NCBI GenBank assembly: GCA_902805845.1 | Contig: CADCUI010000004.1 | Coordinates: forward strand, 1-54,809 | Length of the DNA stretch: 54,809 nt | From: an uncultured Nocardioidaceae bacterium | GTDB taxonomy: Bacteria > Actinomycetota > Actinomycetes > Propionibacteriales > Nocardioidaceae | Direction of reading: 5' to 3' | Shown here: positions 1 to 8,831 of the stretch, in pieces | Numbering within the stretch: position 1 is the first letter of the stretch | How the letters are laid out: each line of letters begins with the position of its first letter | Position numbers and translations under genes: made by a program | Notes under the pieces: model-generated | Seen by the model: only the letters and a program-made list of their open reading frames with translations | Database searches by the model: none | What the model was told of the DNA's origin: nothing

Positions 1-554
1 TCGCCTGCATCATCGCCTCGCTCCTGCTCATCATGAACACCGGCCTGGCCGACGGCTCGCGGGCGCTGTACGGCATGAGCACGGAGGGCGCCACGATCAA
101 GCAGTTCGGCGTCCTCAACCGCCACGGCGTCCCGGGGCGCGCGCTGCTGCTGGCGCTCGTCGTCAACGTCGGGGTGCTGCTCTTCGTCTCGAACCCGCTG
201 GCCATCATCGCCACGGGCAACCTCGGCTACCTGGTGGCCCACGTGTTCGCGCTGTCGGCCTTCGTGCTGCTGCGGCGCGACCGCCCGGGCTGGGAGCGGC
301 CGATCCTCCTGCCCAGGGTGTTCGTGCCCCTCGCCGCCGCGCTGGCCGCCTTCATGGCCGTGGTCGTCGTCGTCGGGGCGACGAGCTTCAGCATCACGGG
401 CTACGGCGGGACGAAGGAGCTGCTGATCGCCCTGGCGCTGCTGGCCTCCTCGGTCGCGCTCTACGCCTACCGCCGCCACGTGCAGGACGGCAGCCGCCTC
501 ACGCTGCGCGACCCGGCCCGTGACGAGGTGCCCGCGCGCGTCGCGGTCCGGTGA
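1..554 (+). CDS. APC-family amino acid permease, 3' part only
   Basis: The gene enters from the left edge, with in-frame codons from position 3, so only about 183 C-terminal residues are present. The visible part reads as the end of an amino acid-polyamine-organocation transporter. A conserved segment (ADGSRALYGMSTEG) normally lies in the loop after TM8 of this family, and four hydrophobic segments follow it (around VNVGVLLFV, LVAHVFALSAFVLL, PLAAALAAFMAVVVVVG and LLIALALLASSVALYAY). It ends in a short basic cytoplasmic tail. The permease would work in the inner membrane, importing an amino acid or related amine with a coupling ion. The substrate cannot be told from this fragment. The DUF2237 gene downstream is separately promoted. 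Confidence 0.8.
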   Translation, partial: ACIIASLLLIMNTGLADGSRALYGMSTEGATIKQFGVLNRHGVPGRALLLALVVNVGVLLFVSNPLAIIATGNLGYLVAHVFALSAFVLLRRDRPGWERPILLPRVFVPLAAALAAFMAVVVVVGATSFSITGYGGTKELLIALALLASSVALYAYRRHVQDGSRLTLRDPARDEVPARVAVR

Positions 555-612
555 CCGGCGCCTCCCTGGGCGGCGACTCGCGCCGCCCAGGGCCGCCGGC
601 CCGCGCGCCGGG

Positions 613-618
613 GATACT
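613..618 (+). promoter_or_regulatory. -10 box GATACT for leaderless DUF2237 gene
   Basis: GATACT lies exactly 6 nt before the GTG at 625. This is the spacing expected when transcription begins at or next to the start codon. No ribosome-binding site is visible between them. This also fixes the start of the DUF2237 gene. Confidence 0.5.
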
Positions 619-624
619 GCGCCC

Positions 625-1017
625 GTGAGCGATCGCAACGTCCTCGGCGGCCCCCTCGACCCGTGCGGCGTCGACCCCCTCACGGGCTTCTACCGGGACG
701 GGTGCTGTCGCACGGGCGCCGACGACCGCGGCAGCCACACCATCTGCGCCGTGGTCACCGAGGAGTTCCTCGCCCACCAGCAGCGGATCGGCAACGACCT
801 CAGCACGCCGATGCCCCACTACGCGTTCCCGGGCCTCGTGCCCGGCGACCGCTGGTGCGTCACGGCCGCGAACTGGCTGCGGGCCCACCGCGACGGCGCG
901 GCCGCCTACGTGGTCCTGGCCTCCACGCACGAGCGCGCGCTGGACCTCGTCCCGCTCGCCGCCCTGCGCGAGCACGCCGTGGACGTGCCCGCCGATCCCG
1001 GCTCCCTCGGGAGCTGA
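625..1017 (+). CDS. DUF2237 family protein
   Basis: This 130-residue protein matches the DUF2237 family: an N-terminal CGVDPLTGFYRDGCC segment, then GSHTICAVVTEEFL and FPGLVPGDRWCV, the usual block order and length. Family members are small soluble proteins with conserved cysteines (here in the first third and in RWCV). Their biochemical role is not established. The start is placed at the GTG at 625 because homology begins there and a -10 box sits 6 nt upstream. A longer in-frame reading from 520 would add an arginine-rich stretch that does not look like the family. It probably forms its own transcription unit. Confidence 0.85.
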   Translation: MSDRNVLGGPLDPCGVDPLTGFYRDGCCRTGADDRGSHTICAVVTEEFLAHQQRIGNDLSTPMPHYAFPGLVPGDRWCVTAANWLRAHRDGAAAYVVLASTHERALDLVPLAALREHAVDVPADPGSLGS

Positions 1018-1054
1018 CCCGCGGCCCTCAGGCGGGCCGGACGCCGTCGGCCCG

Positions 1055-1396
1055 GTCGCGCGTCGGCTCGCGGTCAGCCGGTGGCGACAGATGCGCAACA
1101 GCTCCGCCGCATGGGTCCGCCTCGCGTCGGCCAGCGCGGCACCGGAGCTCGACGCCGACTACTTGGAGCTGATCGCGGCCCTTCGCAAACTGCCCCAGAA
1201 GCAGAGGATCGCGATCGTGCTCCACCACCTCGTCGACCTTTCGGTGGAGCAGGTGGCCGCGGAGACGGGCTCGAGCCCGTCGGCGGTGAAGAAGCAGCTG
1301 ACGCGAGGACGCTCGGCGCTGTCCGTATTGCTGGCCGACAAGGGTCATGTCTCCGCTGACTCGGCCGGCCTCACCCCGCAGAAGGGCACCCGATGA
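1055..1396 (+). pseudogene. ECF sigma factor remnant (SigE-type), 5'-truncated
   Basis: The in-frame translation starting around 1055 reads VARRLAVSRWRQMRN and then a full sigma region 4 (LRKLPQKQRIAIVLHHLVDL, then SVEQVAAETGSSPSAVKKQL). That is the linker plus promoter -35-binding half of a SigE-family ECF factor. Region 2, about 80 residues that bind the -10 element and core polymerase, is absent. The upstream DNA does not encode it in this frame and no start codon gives a complete protein; the first ATG is at 1091. The gene overlaps the next one by ATGA, the arrangement of an intact sigma-partner pair. I infer a decayed gene that cannot work as a normal sigma factor. Confidence 0.7.
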
Positions 1397-2118
1397 CCAG
1401 TTCGGTGACGAACCGCCTCCACGCCGGATCTGACCGGGTCCGGCCCTCTCTGCCGCCTCCCCAGGCGGTGCGACGCAGGGCAGAGCGGCGCCGCCGCAGC
1501 CGTCGGATCGCGGCCGGGGTGATGACGCCAGCGGTCGTCGGCGCAGTGGTCCTGAGCGTGAGCACGGTGACTCCGCTCCTCGACTCAGAGGCACCGACCG
1601 GTAACGCACAACCGGCCCCGGCGGTAGCCGGCCCGCTACTCAGCACCATCCAAGAGCTTCCTCTCCGTGCCGGCGTCCCGCCGACAGCCCTGTCCTCGTG
1701 CGTCAGCAGTCCTCTTACCTGGGGCGCCGCCGAGTCCAGTGGAGCCAGTTACGGTGATCCAGAGAAGCCACACGTTGTCTTCAACGAGTTCGTGCTTCGC
1801 TTCGACAGCGCTGCTGCTGCCCATCGTGCGGTCACTGACGTGTGGCGTGACTTCTCTCGATGCCCGACTCCGCCGGAGGTGAGCACCGACCCTCTTGATC
1901 CTCCGGCACCGCTCCGCGCCTATGACTTCACCGAATGGTTCGCCAACCAGCGCGCGCGATTCGCCACGCGGCAACACCGTGGTCAGTCAGTGTCCATGTA
2001 CGCCCTCCGAGTCGCGCGTCGCGACAAGGTAGTCGTCGTCATCGAGAACACCGGCGAACCCAACGACAGGGCGGCAATGCTGCTCTCGCAGGCGCTGTTT
2101 CGCGCGACCGGCCGCTGA
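1393..2118 (+). CDS. Single-pass membrane protein, partner of the broken ECF sigma
   Basis: The 241-residue product has a basic cytoplasmic start (QAVRRRAERRRRSRRIAAG), one transmembrane segment at about residues 41-60, and an extracytoplasmic domain of about 180 residues that I do not recognise. Its start overlaps the sigma remnant by ATGA. Genes placed this way behind SigE-type ECF factors usually encode a cognate membrane partner or anti-sigma-like protein; that role is inferred from position only. Third codon positions carry more A/T than in neighbouring genes (GTT, GAT, CCT, ACT codons are frequent). This fits a laterally acquired or decaying pair. The frame itself is intact. Confidence 0.6.
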   Translation: MTSSVTNRLHAGSDRVRPSLPPPQAVRRRAERRRRSRRIAAGVMTPAVVGAVVLSVSTVTPLLDSEAPTGNAQPAPAVAGPLLSTIQELPLRAGVPPTALSSCVSSPLTWGAAESSGASYGDPEKPHVVFNEFVLRFDSAAAAHRAVTDVWRDFSRCPTPPEVSTDPLDPPAPLRAYDFTEWFANQRARFATRQHRGQSVSMYALRVARRDKVVVVIENTGEPNDRAAMLLSQALFRATGR

Positions 2119-2154
2119 CCCCGCGTTCAGTGGTGTTCGACGTAAGAACCTGAC

Positions 2155-2168
2155 ATAATGTGCATTAT
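2155..2168. repeat. AT-rich inverted repeat ATAATG-TG-CATTAT
   Basis: Two 6-bp arms with a 2-nt centre make a near-perfect 14-bp palindrome in the 146-nt gap after the foreign-looking pair at 1055-2118. It is the most AT-rich spot in the area. Its form (short arms, tiny centre) would suit a recombinase core site or a dimeric repressor operator. Neither is proven, and no recombinase gene is in the window. Nothing else is evident in 2119-2264. Confidence 0.4.
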
Positions 2169-2264
2169 CGGCGGTATGCCGGTGGACGGTGAAGGCGGCT
2201 CAGACTGACGAAAGCCGAGCCCGCCCGCTATCCGGCCGGGCCCGGCACCCCCGCTCAGCCCCGC

Positions 2265-4655
<2,391 letters not shown>

Positions 4656-4704
4656 CGTGGCTCCCTCTGTCGGATGTCGGATGGCGGATGTGGCCGTCGG
4701 TTTC

Positions 4705-4728
4705 GTGTCGGTGTCGGTGTCGGTGTCG
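4705..4728. repeat. Tandem GTGTCG x4 in the uvrA-like 5' leader
   Basis: Four exact copies of GTGTCG lie between the PNPOx stop and the UvrA-like start, next to a looser run of CGGATG-type repeats (about 4671-4692). Both sit in the presumed leader of the UvrA-like gene, so copy-number change could alter spacing but not the protein. Confidence 0.75.
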
Positions 4729-4732
4729 GGCG

Positions 4733-5182
4733 TCAGGCCAGCCAGCGGCCGTCGCGCATCAGCGTGCGGCCGGCGATCTCGTTGGCCTCGCGCCACGCCT
4801 GCACCCGCACCGGTCGCAGCACGCAGAAGACGTAGCCCGCGGCGCCGCGCGGATCCCAGTCGGCCTGCGCGACGTACGCCACCCCCAGGGCCTCGTCGGC
4901 CGTGACGTCGACCGCCGTCTCGAGCACGGCATCGATCATCACCACGTCCCGCGTCGGTCCCACCGCGAGCCGGGCGTGGGTCGACCCCGTGAGGTTGCGC
5001 GCGGTGACCGACGACCCCTCGACGGCGATCACCGCCCGCTCCTCGACCCAGGCCAGGGACACGGGCACGAGGTACGGCGCTCCCTCGCCCGAGGCCGTGG
5101 CGACCCACACGTCGATCCCCGGCGTGGCCAGCATCGCCAGCGTGTCCCTCCTGCGGGTCTCGCGGTCCCGTGGCTCGGTCAT
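4733..5182 (-). CDS. PNPOx-fold flavin/F420-binding family protein
   Basis: The 149-residue protein has the split-barrel pattern of the pyridoxamine 5'-phosphate oxidase superfamily. A segment near the start (ATASGEGAPYLVPVSLAW) is followed by a cofactor-binding strand with TARNLTGSTHARLAVGPT, and a tryptophan-rich end (AWREANEIAGRTLMRDG). Members bind FMN or F420 and reduce or shelter small molecules; the substrate here is unknown. It starts 10 nt after the VOC pseudogene and could have been in one operon with it and the AraC-type gene. The UvrA-like gene follows. Length is normal for the family. Confidence 0.7.
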   Translation of the reverse strand: MTEPRDRETRRRDTLAMLATPGIDVWVATASGEGAPYLVPVSLAWVEERAVIAVEGSSVTARNLTGSTHARLAVGPTRDVVMIDAVLETAVDVTADEALGVAYVAQADWDPRGAAGYVFCVLRPVRVQAWREANEIAGRTLMRDGRWLA

Positions 5183-5192
5183 CGTCGGCGGC

Positions 5193-5520
5193 TCAGCGCA
5201 GCTCGTCGATGCGGATCAGGTTGCCGGCGGGGTCGCGGAGCGCGCAGTCCCGAACGCCGTACGGCTGCTCGGTCGGCTCCTGGACGACCTCCGCGCCGCT
5301 GGCCTGCAGCCGCTCGAAGGTGCCGTCGAGGTCCTCGGTGGCCAGCAGGATCATCGCGTAGGTGCCCTTGGCCATCCTCTCGGCGATGGTGCGGCGCTCC
5401 TCCTCGGTGATGCCGGGGTCGGCGGCGGGCGGGCTCGAAGCCGGGGAGGTCGCGATAGAAGGCCAGGGAGTCCTCGGGGTCGTTGTGCGGCAGCATGCTC
5501 GCGTGGATGGTGAGGTTCAT
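5193..5520 (-). pseudogene. VOC (glyoxalase-fold) protein with internal deletion and frameshift
   Basis: The 5' part encodes a typical VOC start (MNLTIHASMLPHNDPEDSLA, then FYRDLPGFE) and the 3' part, in another frame, encodes GITEEERRTIAERMAKGTYA, then ATEDLDGTFERLQ and QPYGVRDCALRDPAGN, ending at 5193. These are the two ends of one glyoxalase/bleomycin-resistance-fold protein. About 30 middle residues, which would include metal-ligand and dimer strands, are missing at roughly 5430-5440, where the frame also shifts. Intact relatives are usually about 135-140 residues. The gene starts 4 nt after the AraC-type gene's stop, the usual AraC-VOC operon order. Confidence 0.75.
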
Positions 5521-5524
5521 GCGC

Positions 5525-5874
5525 TCACGCTAGGTGCGGCTGCTCGGCCGGCGCTTCTCGATTCCTGACCGGTCTGGTGACCTGCCTCGCCACGCACGCG
5601 GGGATGCCCGCCGTCGTGCGCGCCGCTTCGCGCTTTGTAGGTGCTGCAGCAGCGCCATCGCGCGCTCGATGCGCCGCGTCATCACGTAGCCGTACGGCGA
5701 CTCCCCGTACGCGAGCCGGAACTCCCGGCTGAGGTGCCCGGCCGACATGTGCACACCGCGGGCGAGGGCCTCGACGTCCAGCGGCTGCGCGTAGTCGCGG
5801 TCGATCCGGTCGCGAACGCGGCGGAGACGGGCAAGGTCGCTCAGGTGCTGCGCTGCCGCGGTCTTGCTGGCCAC
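5525..5874 (-). pseudogene. AraC-type regulator with internal deletion and frameshift
   Basis: From a GTG at 5874 the translation gives VASKTAAAQHLSDLARL, then RIDRDYAQPLDVEALARG, HMSAGHLSREF and YVMTRRIERAMALL: the first helix-turn-helix of a short AraC-family DNA-binding protein. The second helix-turn-helix, normally about 40 residues following the LL, is gone. After position about 5640 the family's C-terminal tail (AGIPACVARQVTRPVRNREA) continues in a different frame to the stop at 5525. Without the second HTH it should not bind DNA normally. Homologues control the adjacent VOC gene, which is broken in the same way. Confidence 0.72.
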
Positions 5875-5957
5875 GTCCGCGATGGTGCCACAGCGGGCCC
5901 AGCGGGCCCCGCCCCCCATCGCCCCTCATCGCACTGCCGCGCACCTGCCGAGTACGG

Positions 5958-7721
5958 CTAGTGCTTCCGCCGACGCAGCCGGGACCTTCCGTCGGGGTCC
6001 CGAGCGACCCCGTCCTCGCCCACGGTGACGGTGGCGACCCGCTCCAGGAGAGGCCGGTCGTGCTGGCCGTTGGCCACCAGGCCGCGCCCCCACCACATCT
6101 CCAGCCCCTGGTCGGTGACCTCGACGGTCGCGAGGTTGTTGTCGAACCACGGTCCGCGCACCCGCTGCCAGCTGAACGGCGTCGTCGGCACCTTGGCCGA
6201 GCGTGCGGCGAGCTGGCCCAGGACGCCGGCGACCCCGTAGGACAGGGCGGCCGTGCCGAGCCGGATGGCCCGCGGCAACGGGTTGCGGATCGGGGAGCAG
6301 ACCGCCTGCAGGATGGCTCCCGCGTTCAGCCGCTCGACGTGGCCGTTCCGCGCCGCACGGGCTCCGACCTCGGCCTGGGAGACGTAGCTGTGGTGGACGT
6401 CGCCGGACAGGAAGGTGACGGTCATCGGAGCCGGGCCGCGGTCACCGCGTGCGACCTCCAGGGCCATCGTCGCCACCTCCCGGAACCCCTTGTCGAAGGC
6501 GGCCCAGTGCTCCAGATCGCCGTGGGTCCGTAGCTTCTCGCCGATCGACCGCCCGCGACGTCCCCACGCGCCGTCGGCCATCGCCTCGCTCAACGCCTCG
6601 AGGTGGTGCAGCCCCTTCGGCAGCAGGAACGGCAACGACGTGCCCACGAACAGGTGGTCGCACCCCCCGCGCATCTGGTCGTCGAGCCAGGCCATCTCCG
6701 TGTCGTCGAGCATCGAGCGGTGCTCCTCGTCCAGCACCCGGGCCGCCCGCGAGTCGACCACGACCAGCCGCGAGTCGCTGATGTCCCTGGCGAAGCTCCA
6801 TCGGTAGCTGTCCGGCTTGACGTCGACCCGCGCCGCGAACGCGTCGAGCTCGCTGCCCAGGTCCAGCTCGTCCTCCCCGTCGTACATGGCGATCTGCTGC
6901 CAGATCTCGTCGCGGGCCCGCTCGGCGGGCGACAGGTTGCCCAGGTGCTGGTAGACCCAGTACGACGCCAGCGCGGCGACGATGCGGTCGTGCCACCACG
7001 GCTTCTCGGCCATCTCCCGTCGCCACGCCGCCGAGGTGTTCCAGTCGTCGCGGACGTCGTGGTCGTCGAAGATCATCGCGCTGGGCAGCGTCGAGAGCAG
7101 CCAGCGGTTGGCCGGGTCCGACCAGGCCAGCCGGTAGAGGTGGGCGTACTCCTCGTAGTCCTTGAGCTCGTGGCCAGGCGGGTTGTCGGGGTCCCGACGC
7201 GAGGCGATGAACTCCTGCATCTCCTCCGAGGTCTCGTCGGCGTAGACCTGGTCACCCAGGAAGAGCACCAGGTCCGGCCACGGCAGCTCCCCGGCGGGCT
7301 GGGTGACCTCGGCCATCGCCAGTGCATAGGCCCGGAGAGCGTCCACACCGTGGCTGCGGTTGCCCGCGGCGTCGTGCGGCACGCTGGTGCGGCAGGAACC
7401 GAAGGCCATCCGCAGCGGCTTTCCGGGCTTCAGGGTCGCGATCACCGACGGCGGCAGCTCCAGGCCCTCCGTCGCGGTCGGCCAGACACGCTCCTCGTCC
7501 ACGTCCAGGGTGTACGGCGTGACCGTGCCTGGCTCGATCCCGTCACACTCCACGAGCGCGTAGTGGTGACCGTGCACCGCGAAGGTCCTCGTCGACCACG
7601 ACCGCTCCCCCGCGGTGACCCGGACGGTCGCCGAGCGGCCCGTCTCCACCCAGATGCTGGCTGACGTCTCGTCGACGTAGCGGAGGAGGGGTCCGAGCAC
7701 CAAGGCGTCCGCGCTCGTCAC
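5958..7721 (-). CDS. PhoD-like alkaline phosphatase family protein
   Basis: This 587-residue protein shows the PhoD-like metallophosphatase pattern. An N-terminal beta-sandwich domain (LLRYVDETSASIWVETG) is followed by a catalytic domain with DLVLFLGDQVYADE, MIFDDHDVRDDW and TFLSGDVHHSYVSQ. These carry the expected metal-binding Asp and His residues. Known relatives hydrolyse phosphodi- and monoesters and often act outside the cytoplasm, but no signal peptide is visible here, so this one may be cytoplasmic. The start is set at the GTG at 7721, where family similarity begins, 16 nt after the alcohol dehydrogenase stop. An open frame continues upstream inside the dehydrogenase gene and is not credible coding. 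Confidence 0.82.
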   Translation of the reverse strand: MTSADALVLGPLLRYVDETSASIWVETGRSATVRVTAGERSWSTRTFAVHGHHYALVECDGIEPGTVTPYTLDVDEERVWPTATEGLELPPSVIATLKPGKPLRMAFGSCRTSVPHDAAGNRSHGVDALRAYALAMAEVTQPAGELPWPDLVLFLGDQVYADETSEEMQEFIASRRDPDNPPGHELKDYEEYAHLYRLAWSDPANRWLLSTLPSAMIFDDHDVRDDWNTSAAWRREMAEKPWWHDRIVAALASYWVYQHLGNLSPAERARDEIWQQIAMYDGEDELDLGSELDAFAARVDVKPDSYRWSFARDISDSRLVVVDSRAARVLDEEHRSMLDDTEMAWLDDQMRGGCDHLFVGTSLPFLLPKGLHHLEALSEAMADGAWGRRGRSIGEKLRTHGDLEHWAAFDKGFREVATMALEVARGDRGPAPMTVTFLSGDVHHSYVSQAEVGARAARNGHVERLNAGAILQAVCSPIRNPLPRAIRLGTAALSYGVAGVLGQLAARSAKVPTTPFSWQRVRGPWFDNNLATVEVTDQGLEMWWGRGLVANGQHDRPLLERVATVTVGEDGVARDPDGRSRLRRRKH

Positions 7722-7737
7722 AGGCAGGGCCAATCTC

Positions 7738-8754
7738 TCAAGGCTGCAGCAGGACCTTGATCGCCCGCCGCTCGTCCATCGCACGGTACCCCTCCGCCAC
7801 CTCGTCGAGGGGCAGCACGAGGTCAAAAACCGGTGAAGGGTCGAGGTCGCCGGCGAGCGTCCGGTCGAGGAGGTCCGGGAGGTACTTGCGGACCGGCGCC
7901 ATGCCGCCGGCCACCCCGACGTTGCGACCGAACATCGCGTTGACGGGGAGCTCCACGCCGTGAGGAACCCCCACGAAGCCCACGGTTGCGCCCGGGCGGG
8001 CCGCTCGCAGCGCTGTGCGCATCGACTCGTTGGTGCCCACGCACTCGAGGACCGCGTCGGCGCCGATGCCGTCGGTGAGCTCGAGGACCGCCTGGGCGCC
8101 CTCCTTGCCACGCTCGACCACGATGTCGGTGGCGCCGAACGTGCGGGCGACCGCCTGCCGCGGCTCGTGCCTCGACATCGCGATGATCCGCTCGGCGCCC
8201 AGCCGCGCCGCGGCCAGCACCCCGCAGAGCCCGACGGCGCCGTCGCCGACCACGACCACCGAGGCGCCGGGCTCCACCCGTGCGGAGACCGCGGCGTGCC
8301 AGCCGGTGGCCATGACGTCCGAGAGCGCCAGGAGGGCAGGGACCTGGGCGGCGTCCGGCGTCTCGGAGGTCTTCACGAGGCTGCCGTCGGCCTGGTTGAC
8401 CAGCGCGTACTCGCCCTGGCCCCCGACGGTGAACCCGAGGTTCTGGCAGGCGGCCTGCATGCCCTTGCGGCAGACCGGACAGCTGTTGTCGCAGTGGCAG
8501 AACGGCGCGATCACGAAGTCCCCTGCTCGGAAGTCGCGCACTTCCGGGCCCACCTCCTCGACCACGCCGACGATCTCGTGCCCGATCGGGGTGCCTGGGG
8601 TGATCTCGTTCTCGCCCCGGTAGGACCACAGGTCCGAGCCGCAGATGCAGCTGGCCACCACCCGGACCACCGCGTCCGTCGGCGCCTGGACGCGGGGCTG
8701 GGGGCGGTCCTCGAGGCGGACGTCGCCGGGGGCGTGGATCGTCGTGACGCGCAT
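7738..8754 (-). CDS. Zinc-dependent alcohol dehydrogenase
   Basis: The 338-residue medium-chain dehydrogenase starts MRVTTIHAPGDVRLED. It has catalytic-zinc ligands in CICGSD and GHEIVGVV, and the structural-zinc cysteine lobe CHCDNSCPVCRKGMQAAC. The Rossmann glycine motif is VVGDGAVGLCG, followed by MSRHEPR, where the residue after the second strand suggests NADP(H) or no strong NAD preference. It oxidises or reduces an alcohol/aldehyde pair; the substrate is unknown. An ATG at 8763 is also in frame, but it lies inside the promoter box TAGGGT. The ATG at 8754 is 7 nt from that box and is the likely leaderless start. It is divergent from the XRE-MurA gene. Confidence 0.85.
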   Translation of the reverse strand: MRVTTIHAPGDVRLEDRPQPRVQAPTDAVVRVVASCICGSDLWSYRGENEITPGTPIGHEIVGVVEEVGPEVRDFRAGDFVIAPFCHCDNSCPVCRKGMQAACQNLGFTVGGQGEYALVNQADGSLVKTSETPDAAQVPALLALSDVMATGWHAAVSARVEPGASVVVVGDGAVGLCGVLAAARLGAERIIAMSRHEPRQAVARTFGATDIVVERGKEGAQAVLELTDGIGADAVLECVGTNESMRTALRAARPGATVGFVGVPHGVELPVNAMFGRNVGVAGGMAPVRKYLPDLLDRTLAGDLDPSPVFDLVLPLDEVAEGYRAMDERRAIKVLLQP

Positions 8755-8761
8755 GGGCGCC

Positions 8762-8767
8762 ACCCTA
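8762..8767 (-). promoter_or_regulatory. -10 box TAGGGT for leaderless alcohol dehydrogenase
   Basis: TAGGGT on the minus strand is followed by 7 nt and then the ATG at 8754. The box overlaps the alternative ATG at 8763 and so argues against that start. Confidence 0.5.
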
Positions 8768-8803
8768 GGACGTGGTGCACGACACGGCGTGTCCGGTTTG
8801 TTC

Positions 8804-8821
8804 TATCTCATATCTGAGATA
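8804..8821. promoter_or_regulatory. Inverted-repeat operator before XRE-MurA
   Basis: TATCTCA and TGAGATA form perfect 7-bp arms around a 4-nt centre (TATC). The repeat ends on the -10 box of the XRE-MurA gene and lies between it and the divergent alcohol dehydrogenase promoter. A dimeric XRE protein bound here would block the gene's own promoter. I infer that the N-terminal HTH of the product binds this site (autoregulation). Confidence 0.6.
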
Positions 8822-8825
8822 CATT
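8820..8825 (+). promoter_or_regulatory. -10 box TACATT for leaderless XRE-MurA
   Basis: TACATT sits 6 nt before the GTG at 8832 and overlaps the right arm of the inverted repeat. No ribosome-binding site precedes the GTG, so a leaderless transcript is likely. Confidence 0.5.
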
Positions 8826-8831
8826 CCTCCG

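Noticed and set aside
1091-1396. An intact short sigma-like regulator starting at ATG 1091
   Set aside because: Homology continues upstream of this ATG in the same frame (LAVSRWRQ), so the ATG is internal to a truncated gene rather than a true start.
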